A stretch of DNA of 64,000 bases from Streptococcus parasanguinis (GTDB lineage: Bacteria > Bacillota > Bacilli > Lactobacillales > Streptococcaceae). Location: positions 1,578,501 to 1,642,500 of the forward strand of contig NZ_CP134147.1 in NCBI RefSeq assembly GCF_032163505.1. Reading direction: 5' to 3'. The notes under the pieces are model-generated. The model ran no database searches, was not told the origin of the DNA, and was given only the letters and a program-made list of their open reading frames with translations. Both the position numbers and the translations under genes were made by a program. Of this stretch, positions 37,247 through 46,332 are shown piece after piece; the first letter of the stretch is position 1; each line of letters begins with the position of its first letter.

Positions 37247-39766
37247 TTAAAATTTACGTCCGTGACAGTTTTTGAATTTCTTACCTGAACCACAAGGGCA
37301 CAAATCGTTGCGTTTCACTTGTGACAAGTCAATATCTGCTGGAATATCTTGTTGTTGCGCTGCAATGTTGCGAGTCGCAGTTGTTGAAATACTGTGTTCC
37401 GTACGTGGACGTTCTTGTTCGTGAATTTGGGCTTTCATCATGAGACGAGTCACATCAAATTCAATCGATCCAATCATATCGTTAAACATACGGAAACTTT
37501 CTGATTGGTATTCTACCACTGGGTTATTTTGCGCATACCCACGGAGTCCAACCGCATTTCGCAATTGATCCAAAGCATCGATATGGTCCGTCCACTTGCT
37601 GTCCACCACACGAAGGATCAAGACTTTTTGGAATTCTTGCACAGACTCTTCGTCACGCAATTTCGCTACTTGGCTAGCATAGATTTCTTCTGCACGTGCA
37701 TACAAGTAATCGATAACTTCCTTGTCAGATTTTCCTTCAATATCGCTTGCAGAAATCGTATCTTCCGGAACCAAATTGTATTTGGCAAAGTTCAGAATCG
37801 CTTCAACGCGTTCTTCCTTGCTTGAGTGGCTGGCCCCTTCAACAATCCGTTTGATGGTCCGTTTGATCATGGCCTTGATTTCAGGTGCCAAGTCACGGTT
37901 AGCTGTGATAACATCATAGCGTTCAGCGTAGATAATTTCCCGTTGTTCCCGCATCACGTCATCGTATTGAAGGACTTGTTTACGGGTATCGTAGTTGTTT
38001 CCTTCAACCCGTTTTTGTGCACCCTCTACTTGACGTGTGAACATATTTGAACGGATCACCGATTCTTCTTCGCTCAACTTGAAGCGATCAAGCACTGCTT
38101 TGATCCGTTCAGAACCGAAACGGCGCATCAATTCATCTTCAAGAGACAAGTAGAATTGAGATTCACCTGGATCCCCTTGACGTCCTGAACGTCCACGAAG
38201 CTGGTTATCGATCCGACGACTTTCGTGACGTTCTGTCCCGATGACACAAAGTCCACCGAGTTCGCGAACACCTTCACCAAGCTTGATATCGGTACCACGT
38301 CCGGCCATGTTGGTCGCGATGGTAACAGCACCACGTTGACCAGCGTTCATGATGATTTGCGCTTCTTTGTAGTGGTTTTTCGCATTCAAAACTTCGTGAG
38401 GGACACCTGCTTGAACCAACAATTGAGAAAGGTAATCACTGGTTTCAACGGCAACGGTACCTACTAGGACTGGTTGACCTTTTTCATGACGAGACTTGAC
38501 ATCTTCCACAACAGCCTTGAATTTTGATTTCAAGCTTGGGTAGAGAAGGTCTGGATGGTCAATACGAGCAATCGGACGGTTGGTTGGAATTGGAATCACG
38601 CGAATGTTATAAATTTCACGGAATTCTTCTTCTTCAGTTTTCCCTGTCCCTGTCATCCCTGACAACTTCTTGTACATACGGAAGAGGTTTTGGTAAGTAA
38701 TCGATGCAGATGTTTTGGTTTCTTCTTGAACTGGAACACCTTCTTTGGCTTCGATCGCTTGGTGAAGACCATCAGAATAACGACGACCTTCCATGGTCCG
38801 ACCAGTAAATTGGTCAACGATCAAGATTTCTTGATCTTCGCTGACCACATAGTCGATATCCAAAATCATGATGTAGTTGGCACGAAGGGCGTTGTCGATA
38901 AAGTGAGTCAAAGCTACGTTTTCAATATCGTACAAGTTTTCAAGATTAAAGTAGCTTTCTGCTTTATCGATTCCTGAATCAGACAAACCGATGGTTTTAG
39001 ATGGGACATCGATAATGTAATCGTCCTCTGTCAAGGTCTTCACATAAGCATCCGCCATGTGATAGAGCTGGCTCGTATCAGAAGCTGTCTGACCAGAAAC
39101 GATCAACGGAGTACGCGCTTCGTCAATCAAGATGGAGTCTACCTCATCGACCAAGGCATAGTTCAATGGACGTTGAACCATGTTTTCTGCACGCACAACC
39201 ATGTTGTCACGCAAGTAGTCAAAACCAATCTCTGAATTGGTTGAGTAAGTGATATCACAGAGGTAAGCTTCTTTTTTCTCAGCTGGAGATTTTGCTGCAA
39301 GGTTGATCCCTACTGAAAGGCCAAGCCATGAGTATAGTTCTCCCATCTCTGTTGCATCCCGCTCTGTCAAGTATTCATTGACGGTGACAACGTGCACCCC
39401 TTTGCCAGACAAGGCATTCAAGTATACCGGCATGGTTGCTGTCAGGGTTTTTCCTTCCCCTGTACGCATCTCTGGTACGTCACCATGGTGAAGGACGATT
39501 CCCCCCATGACCTGAACCTTGTATGGGAACAAACCAAGAACCCGTTTTGCAGCTTCACGAACAACTGCAAAAGCCTCGTACAAGAGATCATCCAAAGACT
39601 CACCATCTTGGTAGCGTTGCTTAAACTCAACTGTTTTCGCTTTTAATTCGTCATCCGTCAAAGCTGCCATTTGGTCTTCATAAGAAAAGACCTTGTCAGC
39701 CATTTTTTCAAGGCGTTTGATTTCGCCTCGATCATTTTCAATAATTGTTTTTAATAAATTTGCCAT
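37247..39766 (-). CDS. secA: Preprotein translocase motor SecA
   Basis: 839 residues, the housekeeping SecA (SecA1). ATPase that pushes unfolded proteins through SecYEG. Walker [12 protein letters not shown] (about 98-108), [16 protein letters not shown], the preprotein cross-linking domain, the IRA1/helical scaffold, and the C-terminal zinc motif [17 protein letters not shown] are all intact. No SecA2 is present in this window, which matters for the GtfA/GtfB cluster. Confidence 0.97.
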   Translation of the reverse strand: MANLLKTIIENDRGEIKRLEKMADKVFSYEDQMAALTDDELKAKTVEFKQRYQDGESLDDLLYEAFAVVREAAKRVLGLFPYKVQVMGGIVLHHGDVPEMRTGEGKTLTATMPVYLNALSGKGVHVVTVNEYLTERDATEMGELYSWLGLSVGINLAAKSPAEKKEAYLCDITYSTNSEIGFDYLRDNMVVRAENMVQRPLNYALVDEVDSILIDEARTPLIVSGQTASDTSQLYHMADAYVKTLTEDDYIIDVPSKTIGLSDSGIDKAESYFNLENLYDIENVALTHFIDNALRANYIMILDIDYVVSEDQEILIVDQFTGRTMEGRRYSDGLHQAIEAKEGVPVQEETKTSASITYQNLFRMYKKLSGMTGTGKTEEEEFREIYNIRVIPIPTNRPIARIDHPDLLYPSLKSKFKAVVEDVKSRHEKGQPVLVGTVAVETSDYLSQLLVQAGVPHEVLNAKNHYKEAQIIMNAGQRGAVTIATNMAGRGTDIKLGEGVRELGGLCVIGTERHESRRIDNQLRGRSGRQGDPGESQFYLSLEDELMRRFGSERIKAVLDRFKLSEEESVIRSNMFTRQVEGAQKRVEGNNYDTRKQVLQYDDVMREQREIIYAERYDVITANRDLAPEIKAMIKRTIKRIVEGASHSSKEERVEAILNFAKYNLVPEDTISASDIEGKSDKEVIDYLYARAEEIYASQVAKLRDEESVQEFQKVLILRVVDSKWTDHIDALDQLRNAVGLRGYAQNNPVVEYQSESFRMFNDMIGSIEFDVTRLMMKAQIHEQERPRTEHSISTTATRNIAAQQQDIPADIDLSQVKRNDLCPCGSGKKFKNCHGRKF

Positions 39767-39811
39767 TTTTTTCCTTACTTTGAATTTTTCAAAATCTAAA
39801 ATGTTCTTTTT

Positions 39812-39840
39812 ATTCTAGCATTTTTTAAACATTTTTTCAA
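39812..39840 (-). promoter_or_regulatory. secA promoter
   Basis: TTGAAA (39835-39840), 17-base spacer, TAGAAT (39812-39817) on the minus strand. Confidence 0.65.
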
Positions 39841-39851
39841 GATCAAGGCTG

Positions 39852-39891
39852 TATCTTACAAGACTTTCGAGTGGTTTTTTTCGTGTAAGAA
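39852..39891. other. Hairpin TCTTACA/TGTAAGA upstream of secA
   Basis: A 7-bp perfect stem around a ~25-base loop that includes a T7 run; it lies between the kimA-like terminator and the secA -35. Function unclear. Confidence 0.35.
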
Positions 39892-39895
39892 AATC

Positions 39896-39927
39896 CAAAA
39901 AGATGCCTGCTCAAGCAGACATCTTTT
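39896..39927 (-). terminator. Terminator of the KimA-like gene
   Basis: AAGATGTCTGC / GCAGGCATCTTTTT stem on the minus strand with five T. Confidence 0.8.
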
Positions 39928-39940
39928 CTATATACGGTGT

Positions 39941-41785
39941 TTATTCAGACAAATGGTAAGAATAGCTTGCCACAACCACTTCTTCATGCCAACGAAGTGC
40001 ATACTTCAATTTCAAACTCATTTGGTTGTGGAGAATATTTTGCCAATGTTTTTTAGGGATAAATTGAGGGACTAAGACTGTAACGGTGTTGCCTTTTTCC
40101 TTGGCCTCCTCAGCTACTTTTGAGACAAATTCAACCGTTGGCTGGATAATATCCCGGTAACTGGTCATGACATTTTCAAAGCGAATATGAGGGAAATAAC
40201 GCTTAAATTCTTCTGCTACCTCAGCGTCTTTAACCTTGGTTTCTTCCGTTGAGACATGCATAGCTATAACATCGTTTCCTAGGCTATTTGCATAACTCAT
40301 AGCTCCCACACTTACCTGAGTGACATTCCCAACAAGGACAATCACGGTATTGCCCGCATAACTTGTCTTTTCAATCTTACCTCCCAAGCGCAATTGGGCT
40401 GCAACTTTATCATAGTGATTACGGATACTCAAGAACATCCAAAGCAAGAGACCAATAATAGGGAAGAAGGGCCAGATCTCACGCAAACGGAATAATAAGA
40501 GGATCAAGACAATCCCATAACAGATGGCTGCCCCCAGGATATTGGCAAGCGAATACTTAAGAAATCCTTTTTGATATTGGCGTTTCCAGTGGATCACCAT
40601 CCCTGTTTGAGAAAGGGCAAAAGGAATGAAGACCCCGATGGTATAAAGCGGAATCAAGCTTTCTGTTTGCCCATCAAAGATCAAGAGCAAAACGATGGCA
40701 CCAATCGCCAAGGTCAAAATCCCATTAGAATAGCCCAGACGATCCCCTTTTTCCATATACATGTGTGGCATGTATTTATTTTTAGCCATGTTAAAGGCCA
40801 ACATTGGAAAGGCTGAGAAACCGGTATTAGCCGCAACTGCCAAGATCAAGGCTGTTGATAATTGGAAGACGTAAAAGAAGGCTTGTCCGACTGGGGAATT
40901 CCCTAAGATGGCTTGGGCCATTTGGGCTAGAGTTGTTACCCCTTTTGTCGGAACGACACCCACCCAGTAATTGAGGAAGGTAATCCCTGCAAACATGATC
41001 CCCAAAATCAAAGCCATGATGGTCAAGGTAGAGGCTGCATTCTTTGCTTTTGGTTTCTTAAAGAAAGGAACCGAATTGGAGATGGCTTCAACCCCTGTTA
41101 GTGAAGCCGATCCACTCGTAAAGGCCCGCAATAAGAGAATGACACTAACCCCTGAAATGGTTTGACCCACATGAGCAGTTGCGTTATAGGCCAAGTGACC
41201 CGTCAAGATTTGGATCACACCATAGCCGATCAAGGCAATGGTACTGACAATGAACAGATAGACCGGAATCATCAACGATGTCGCTGATTCGCGTAGCCCC
41301 CGAAGGTTCATCAGCATCAAAATCAAGACCAACAAAATGGAAATGTGAAGATTATAAGGATGAAGAGATGGAATCGCTGACGTGATGGCATCTGCACCGG
41401 AAGAAACAGATACTGCTACCGTCAGCATGTAGTCGACTAAGAGACTACCACCAGCGATCAAACCCGCTTTGGGAGACAAGTTCTCCGTAGTCACCATGTA
41501 GGCCCCTCCCCCTTGAGGGTAGGCATGAATGACCTGGCGATAAGAAATCGTTAAACTGGCTAGGAGAACCAGGACCACAATCCCAATCGGAATGGACCAC
41601 CAAATGGCTCCCGCTGAAACGGTCATCAAGACCAGGATAACTTGCTCTGGACCGTAGGCGATAGAAGAAAGCGCGTCACTAGAGAGCATAGCCAAGGCCT
41701 GCATTTTCCCAAGCAATCCGCCTTCACCTTCTGCACCAGATTTCAACGGACGGCCAATAAACCATTTTTTCAATGTTGAAAACAT
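39941..41785 (-). CDS. kimA: KimA-type potassium importer (APC superfamily)
   Basis: 614 residues: 12 membrane helices to about residue 470, then a soluble C-terminal domain (about 475-614). The N-terminus IGRPLKSG..MQALAMLSSDALSSIAYG and SYRQVIHAYPQGGGAYMV..NL are very like Bacillus KimA (YdaO), a proton-coupled high-affinity K+ importer inhibited by c-di-AMP at its C-terminal domain. Often annotated only as APC amino acid permease. It has a strong promoter and a short leader with a hairpin. K+ transport is inferred from similarity. Confidence 0.8.
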   Translation of the reverse strand: MFSTLKKWFIGRPLKSGAEGEGGLLGKMQALAMLSSDALSSIAYGPEQVILVLMTVSAGAIWWSIPIGIVVLVLLASLTISYRQVIHAYPQGGGAYMVTTENLSPKAGLIAGGSLLVDYMLTVAVSVSSGADAITSAIPSLHPYNLHISILLVLILMLMNLRGLRESATSLMIPVYLFIVSTIALIGYGVIQILTGHLAYNATAHVGQTISGVSVILLLRAFTSGSASLTGVEAISNSVPFFKKPKAKNAASTLTIMALILGIMFAGITFLNYWVGVVPTKGVTTLAQMAQAILGNSPVGQAFFYVFQLSTALILAVAANTGFSAFPMLAFNMAKNKYMPHMYMEKGDRLGYSNGILTLAIGAIVLLLIFDGQTESLIPLYTIGVFIPFALSQTGMVIHWKRQYQKGFLKYSLANILGAAICYGIVLILLLFRLREIWPFFPIIGLLLWMFLSIRNHYDKVAAQLRLGGKIEKTSYAGNTVIVLVGNVTQVSVGAMSYANSLGNDVIAMHVSTEETKVKDAEVAEEFKRYFPHIRFENVMTSYRDIIQPTVEFVSKVAEEAKEKGNTVTVLVPQFIPKKHWQNILHNQMSLKLKYALRWHEEVVVASYSYHLSE

Positions 41786-41810
41786 AAAAAACTCCTTGAA
41801 AAAAGATCAT

Positions 41811-41832
41811 GAGGCCGGGAGTTCCCTGCCTC
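41811..41832 (-). promoter_or_regulatory. Leader hairpin of kimA (possible attenuator)
   Basis: GAGGC-AGGGA / TCCC-GGCCTC stem in the ~60-nt leader, followed on the minus strand by ATGATC and six T. With A5 before the stem this resembles an intrinsic terminator placed before the ribosome site. It is far too short for a ydaO-type c-di-AMP riboswitch. Confidence 0.45.
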
Positions 41833-41852
41833 TTTTTCATAAAACAGGGGTT

Positions 41853-41881
41853 ATTCTACTCCTTTTTTTCAAGACTGTCAA
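41853..41881 (-). promoter_or_regulatory. kimA promoter
   Basis: Perfect TTGACA (41876-41881), 17-base spacer, TAGAAT (41853-41858) on the minus strand. Confidence 0.75.
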
Positions 41882-41979
41882 CTAAAATTGTGAAATTTTC
41901 ATAAAACTTTCATTATGTTCATTCATTCAAGCTCTCTTAGATCAGCCAGCTTCTTTTCAAATTGATCCAAGCAAAAAAC

Positions 41980-42155
41980 GAGGCTGGGACAAAAATCCTA
42001 GCCTCTCAATTATTTTTGGATTGTCGAGCAAGACGCAGTGGTTGAGCGGGCTCTACTACGCTGATTTCATCAGCTTTTACAGCCCTACTCAACTGTGCGG
42101 AGGTGGGACGACGAAATCGAATTCTAACGAATGACCGATTTCTGTCCCACTCACA
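41980..42155 (+). repeat. Three-hairpin intergenic repeat, family R1, copy A
   Basis: About 176 bp, starting GAGGCTGGGACA and ending TTTCTGTCCCACTCA. It folds into three consecutive stems: GAGGCT/AGCCTC, GTTGAG/CTCAAC with an inner GCTGAT/ATCAGC, and GTGGGACGACGAAATCG paired with CGATTTCTGTCCCAC. It fills most of the gap between kimA and the merR gene and ends 5 bases from the merR stop. Confidence 0.8.
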
Positions 42156-42160
42156 CTTTT

Positions 42161-42901
42161 TTATTTTGCTTGATTTTCGACATAAAAGGCAATGACATCC
42201 GAAGTGTACTGGGCTGTGCCAACTCCAAACTTGTCGATGTTTTCCTTGAATTCTGGATTATAAACATAGCCTTTGCCGATATGGCCAAAAACTTCTATAG
42301 AGCAGTCAAATCCATACGTTCGAATCGCGTCTAAAAGTTTGGCGGCTTGATCTTGGTTTTCATTTGCAGATACGGATAGACCATCTTTGAGATTTTGCGC
42401 CAAAGTTTGAAAAACTTGGTTGAAGGCTTCCGTAGCCTCATCTTCACGCCCTTTTTGACGTTCAAGCGCTTGATCCATGACTTCTTGACCGTACTTATCT
42501 ACCGCCTCTTGCTGGTATTTTTGAGTATCTTGGTAGCTAAATCCAGTAAATTTTTCCTCAATGGTCATTTTTCTTTCTCCTTTTTGTTCTTGAATGGTTT
42601 TTTGCAAGGTAGAAATCAAGGTATCCAGACGTTGTCTTTCTTGAGTCAAATAGTCCAACTGTTTGGTCAAATGGGGCAATAAGTTAGATTTTTCTTCGGC
42701 TAAGAGTTCTGCTATTTGGTCTAAGGAAAATCCTAGATACTTGTAGTAGAGAATCACCTGTAATCGTTCTAAATCTTCTTGACTGTATGTCCGATAGCCA
42801 TTTTCAGATTTCACAGGGACGAGAAGTCCTATCTTGTCATAGTGGTGCAAGGTCTTGACAGAGACACCCGACAGCTCTGCAGCTTCTTTGATATGGTACA
42901 T
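42161..42901 (-). CDS. MerR-family regulator with TipA-like ligand domain
   Basis: 246 residues. The N-terminal MerR winged helix (MYHIKEAAELSGVSVKTLHHYDKIGLL) leads to a coiled coil (about 75-110) and a C-terminal TipAS domain (about 120-246; YGQEVMDQALERQKGREDEATEAFN). TipA-type regulators bind thiopeptide-like drugs and activate genes for tolerance. I use the ATG at 42901 with AAGGAGG upstream. A ~150-bp repeat abuts its ribosome site. Its target is not obvious; autoregulation is usual. Confidence 0.85.
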   Translation of the reverse strand: MYHIKEAAELSGVSVKTLHHYDKIGLLVPVKSENGYRTYSQEDLERLQVILYYKYLGFSLDQIAELLAEEKSNLLPHLTKQLDYLTQERQRLDTLISTLQKTIQEQKGERKMTIEEKFTGFSYQDTQKYQQEAVDKYGQEVMDQALERQKGREDEATEAFNQVFQTLAQNLKDGLSVSANENQDQAAKLLDAIRTYGFDCSIEVFGHIGKGYVYNPEFKENIDKFGVGTAQYTSDVIAFYVENQAK

Positions 42902-42914
42902 GATTTCCTCCTTA

Positions 42915-43064
42915 TACTCAATGAAGATCAAAGAGCAAACTAGGAAGCTAGCCGCAGGTTGCTCAAAGCACTGCTTTGAGGTTGTAGATAGAACTGACGA
43001 AGTCAGTAACATATGTACGGCAAGGCGACGCTGACGTGGTTTGAATTTGATTTTCGAAGAGTAT
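42915..43064 (-). repeat. TA-flanked ~150-bp repeat (MITE-like) in the merR leader
   Basis: Ends TACTC..ATCAAA and TTTGATTTTCGAAGAGTA form an inverted repeat bounded by TA. Internal text (AGAGCAAACTAGGAAGCTAG, GTAGATAGAACTGACGAAGT) is a dispersed repeat that I recognise from mitis-group streptococci. Ends and TA target resemble IS630-mobilised elements such as RUP; that link is inference. Confidence 0.65.
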
Positions 43065-43130
43065 TACAAGGATAGTATAACCCCTACCCTTAGGTCAGAG
43101 TCAAGGCTTAACATAAAAAAGTTTTCAGAT

Positions 43131-43180
43131 AAAAAAGGCTTGAGTTGTTTCACAACTTTTAACTCAAACCCTTTCTTTTT
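43131..43180 (-). terminator. Terminator of manA
   Basis: GGGTTTGAGTT / AACTCAAGCC stem with inner GTTGTG, followed by six T on the minus strand. Confidence 0.75.
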
Positions 43181-44124
43181 TATGGATGACTTACGATTAA
43201 TTCTAAACCTTGTCCTTCCAAAGTCCAAGATTCAACATCGCTCGGTAAGATAAAGTGGCTTCCTTTTTGAATAGGATAATCCTTTCCATCTACCGTCAAT
43301 TTCCCTTCTCCGGCTAAGACGCTCAACAAGCTGTAATCAGCGGTCTTTTCAAAATCAGCTTTTCCAGTCAGTTCCCACTTATAAACGGTGAAGAAATCAC
43401 TGGCAACCAAGGTGGTCATTCGAAGATCATCGATTACAACTGTATCTGGATGGCTATTGGCAGGCTCACCGATGTTTAACACATCAATTGATTTTTCCAA
43501 GTGAAGTTCACGCAAGTTTCCTTGAGCATCCTTACGGTCAAAATCATAAACCCGGTAGGTGGTGTCACTCGACTGTTGGGTTTCAAGAATCAATATTCCA
43601 GATCCAATGGCGTGCATGGTCCCACTTGGCACATAGAAGAAATCTCCAGCCTTGACAGGAACTTTTGTCAGCAAGGCATCCCAGTTCTTGTCCTCAATTT
43701 GCTGGCGGAGTTCTTCTTTTGACTTGGCATTGTGCCCATAGATAATCTCAGATCCTTCATCAGCCGCAATCACATACCAACACTCAGTTTTTCCAAGTTC
43801 TCCTTCATGCTCCATTGCATAGGTATCATCTGGGTGCACCTGTACACTGAGCCAATCGTTGGCATCCAAAATCTTTGTTAATAAAGGAAAGACAGGTTCT
43901 TTACGATTACCGAATAATTCCCGATGCTCTTGATAGAGCTGATCCAATCCCATTCCTTCGTATGGACCATTGGCTACTTTAGAAACCCCATGTGGATGGG
44001 CTGAAATCGCCCAAAATTCACCGACATGGTCGCTCGGAATTTCGTAACCAAATTCTTCTTTCAGACGAGTTCCTCCCCAAATTTTTTCCTGCATGACTGA
44101 ATGTAAAAATAATGGTTGTCCCAT
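43180..44124 (-). CDS. manA: Mannose-6-phosphate isomerase, class I
   Basis: 314 residues. Interconverts mannose-6-P and fructose-6-P. The cupin zinc site is visible (VQVHPDDTYA and GKTECWYVI), with VPSGTMHAIGSGI further on. Start chosen at 44124, where GAGGAGG precedes the ATG; this gives the usual length. It is divergent from queG; a TATAAT -10 lies at 44152-44157. Confidence 0.93.
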   Translation of the reverse strand: MGQPLFLHSVMQEKIWGGTRLKEEFGYEIPSDHVGEFWAISAHPHGVSKVANGPYEGMGLDQLYQEHRELFGNRKEPVFPLLTKILDANDWLSVQVHPDDTYAMEHEGELGKTECWYVIAADEGSEIIYGHNAKSKEELRQQIEDKNWDALLTKVPVKAGDFFYVPSGTMHAIGSGILILETQQSSDTTYRVYDFDRKDAQGNLRELHLEKSIDVLNIGEPANSHPDTVVIDDLRMTTLVASDFFTVYKWELTGKADFEKTADYSLLSVLAGEGKLTVDGKDYPIQKGSHFILPSDVESWTLEGQGLELIVSHP

Positions 44125-44151
44125 AATATCCTCCTCGCATTTCATGTTTCT

Positions 44152-44157
44152 ATTATA
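44152..44157 (-). promoter_or_regulatory. -10 element of manA
   Basis: Perfect TATAAT on the minus strand, 27 bases before the start codon; the -35 (TTTCAA, 17 bases further) is weak. Confidence 0.5.
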
Positions 44158-44223
44158 CAAAAAAAAGAAAGTTTTTGAAAGCCCTTTCCATCATTTTCCT
44201 CTCTCGCCAGAAACTTCATTTTT

Positions 44224-44240
44224 GTGTATAATGAAAGGGA
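44224..44240 (+). promoter_or_regulatory. Extended -10 promoter placing the queG start at +1
   Basis: GTG followed by TATAAT (44227-44232). The expected transcription start, six to eight bases on, coincides with the queG ATG at 44240. This suggests a leaderless or near-leaderless message. Confidence 0.45.
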
Positions 44241-45379
44241 TGACACTAAAAGAAAACATTATCCAACTGGCGCATTCTATTGGGATTTCAAAAATTGGCT
44301 TTACAACCGCTGATGACTTCGCTTATTTGGAAAAATCGCTCCGCTTGGCCGTTGAGGAAGGACGGAATTCTGGATTCGAGCATAAGAATATTGAAGAGCG
44401 CATCCAACCCAAATTAAGTCTCTCCTCCGCTAAGACCATCATCTCAATCGCTGTCGCCTACCCCCACAAACTCAAGCAGCAACCTCAAAAAACAGCCTAT
44501 AAAAGAGGAAAATTCACGCCCAACAGCTGGGGATTAGACTACCATTATGTCCTTCAAGACAAGCTCAACCGCTTAGCTGCTGGGATTGAAGAAATGACGC
44601 AAGATTTTGAATACAAGGGCATGGTCGATACTGGAGCACTGGTTGATACGGCTGTCGCCCAACGAGCTGGTATTGGCTTTATCGGAAAAAATGGCTTGGT
44701 CATTTCAAAAGAATACGGTTCTTACATGTTTCTGGGCGAATTGATTACCAACCTCGAAATCGAACCGGATCAGCCAGTCGACTATGGTTGTGGAGACTGT
44801 CGACGTTGTTTAGATGCATGCCCAACCTCCTGTTTAATCGGAGATGGCTCTATGAATGCCAAGCGTTGTTTGTCCTTCCAAACCCAAGACAAGGGCATGA
44901 TGGACCTAGAATTTCGCAAGAAAATTAAAACGGTCATCTATGGATGTGACATCTGTCAGATTTGCTGCCCTTATAACAAAGGGCTAGATAATCCCTTAGC
45001 AACAGAAATCGATCCTGATCTGGCTCATCCAGAGTTGATTCCTTTTATCGAGCTGTCCAACGGACAATTTAAGGAAAAATTCGGACATGTTGCTGGAAGT
45101 TGGCGAGGCAAGAACATCCTCCAGCGCAATGCCATCATTGCATTAGCCAATGCCAATGACCGTTCGGCCATCCCTAAGCTCCTGAACATCATCGAAACTT
45201 CACAAAATCAGATTCATATTGCAACGGCTATCTGGTCCTTAGGGCAACTGCTTCGTGAAGTCACGCCGGACCTTGTTGAGCTCTTACGGAATATCAAACA
45301 TCCGACCGATGCTATCATAGAAGAACGAACTGCTTTCTTTGAAAAATTCGGCATTCAAGCAGATTCACAGCTACAATGA
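44240..45379 (+). CDS. queG: Epoxyqueuosine reductase QueG
   Basis: 379 residues. Last step of queuosine synthesis in tRNA: reduces epoxyqueuosine with cobalamin. Two ferredoxin-type 4Fe-4S clusters are visible (CGDCRRCLDACPTSC and CDICQICCPYN), followed by a HEAT-repeat tail (about 300-375). I start at MTLKENIIQLAHSIGISKIG, the family N-terminus. The alternative ATG three codons earlier overlaps the -10. The AAAGGG before the start is too close to act as a normal ribosome site. Confidence 0.92.
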   Translation: MTLKENIIQLAHSIGISKIGFTTADDFAYLEKSLRLAVEEGRNSGFEHKNIEERIQPKLSLSSAKTIISIAVAYPHKLKQQPQKTAYKRGKFTPNSWGLDYHYVLQDKLNRLAAGIEEMTQDFEYKGMVDTGALVDTAVAQRAGIGFIGKNGLVISKEYGSYMFLGELITNLEIEPDQPVDYGCGDCRRCLDACPTSCLIGDGSMNAKRCLSFQTQDKGMMDLEFRKKIKTVIYGCDICQICCPYNKGLDNPLATEIDPDLAHPELIPFIELSNGQFKEKFGHVAGSWRGKNILQRNAIIALANANDRSAIPKLLNIIETSQNQIHIATAIWSLGQLLREVTPDLVELLRNIKHPTDAIIEERTAFFEKFGIQADSQLQ

Positions 45380-45383
45380 AAAA

Positions 45384-45407
45384 ACACTAAGGTTGTCACC
45401 TTAGTGT
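45384..45407 (-). terminator. Hairpin CACTAAGG/CCTTAGTG, left copy of a duplicated terminator
   Basis: ACACTAAGGTTGT..CCTTAGTGT with A6 on its left (T6 for the minus strand) but no T-run on the right. A 24-bp near copy (22 of 24 identical) is at 45661-45684. Confidence 0.65.
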
Positions 45408-45498
45408 GAAGGCGTATACAAATTGCTATTTTATACAAATCTATTAACTTCTGTAAAAATAAAAAAATTTATTCGTTAGAATTATTCAATCATCAACT

Positions 45499-45636
45499 GA
45501 AACTTTCCGACGTGAGAAAAGCTCTTGAAACTTAATAGTTTCAAGAGCTCGGGAGTTTTGAGACCTTAGGCTCAAAACTAAGTCATGGAACTTCTTCGAA
45601 GTTCGCTGACGTCCGTAGTCACCTAAGGAAAGTTTC
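45499..45636 (-). repeat. Structured intergenic repeat, family R2, copy 2
   Basis: Same order as copy 1 but on the minus strand, so it lies downstream of the GNAT gene in that gene's direction. The variable stem here is AGCTCTTGAAAC/GTTTCAAGAGCT: different bases from copy 1, full pairing kept. Ends GAAACTTTCC/GGAAAGTTTC. Confidence 0.75.
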
Positions 45637-45660
45637 TAAAATGACTTTGTCATCAATCTG

Positions 45661-45690
45661 ACACTAAGGTTGTATCCTTAGTGTTTTTTT
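45661..45690 (+). terminator. Hairpin CACTAAGG/CCTTAGTG, right copy, with T7
   Basis: The same 24-bp hairpin as at 45384, here followed by seven T on the plus side and none on the other. Acts after queG only if transcription crosses the intervening repeat. Confidence 0.65.
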
Positions 45691-46304
45691 AGTTCTTTCA
45701 AGAAATACCAACTACCCATCTCTACTTGGTTAAAGCAAATCTCACTTGAATAGACTTCCTTGTAACCATTTTTCGTGTAAAAATAGACATTTCCTTTGGT
45801 ATTGGTATAAAAGGCTAGTTTTTTTCCTTGGATCTCTTCCAAGAAAGGCTCAATTCCTTCTATCATAAAGCGACTGCCATAGCCCTGCCGTTGGTGTTTA
45901 GGGGCGACTGCAAGAAGCATCAAATACCAATCAAAATCTACATTTTGCTCCAATTCCTTATCCGTGTCCTCCATAAATTTAAAGTAGGACAACATATTCT
46001 TCAAGGAAATAAACTTGAGCAAACCGAATCCCCCATTTAAGAGATAGGCCCGAAAAGGGATCGGTTCCTTTTGCAACAAGGCAACTGCATAAATTTCATC
46101 ATTTTTTTCTGCCACAAGGCAAATATGGTGCTTAAGAAAAACCTTTACCAGGATGCGCATCATTGCCTCAACAAAGGATGGGTATTGCTTGGGATCCCGA
46201 ACCAAATCCTTGATAACTTTTAAAAATAGATAGTCCTCAAAGGCTGTACTGGCTACTCGAACCACCTGATCCAGATCTGCTTTTTCTGCTTTTCTGTACT
46301 TCAT
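45678..46304 (-). CDS. GNAT-family N-acetyltransferase
   Basis: 208 residues. GNAT fold with the acetyl-CoA pyrophosphate loop VAPKHQRQGYGSRFM (about 132-146) and the beta6-7 region LAFYTNTKGNVYFYTKNGYKEV. The acceptor is unknown. Its stop codon lies within the T-run of the preceding hairpin on the opposite strand. Confidence 0.85.
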   Translation of the reverse strand: MKYRKAEKADLDQVVRVASTAFEDYLFLKVIKDLVRDPKQYPSFVEAMMRILVKVFLKHHICLVAEKNDEIYAVALLQKEPIPFRAYLLNGGFGLLKFISLKNMLSYFKFMEDTDKELEQNVDFDWYLMLLAVAPKHQRQGYGSRFMIEGIEPFLEEIQGKKLAFYTNTKGNVYFYTKNGYKEVYSSEICFNQVEMGSWYFLKELKKH

Positions 46305-46332
46305 CTTCTCTCCTATTCTAAGTCCACTTTCC

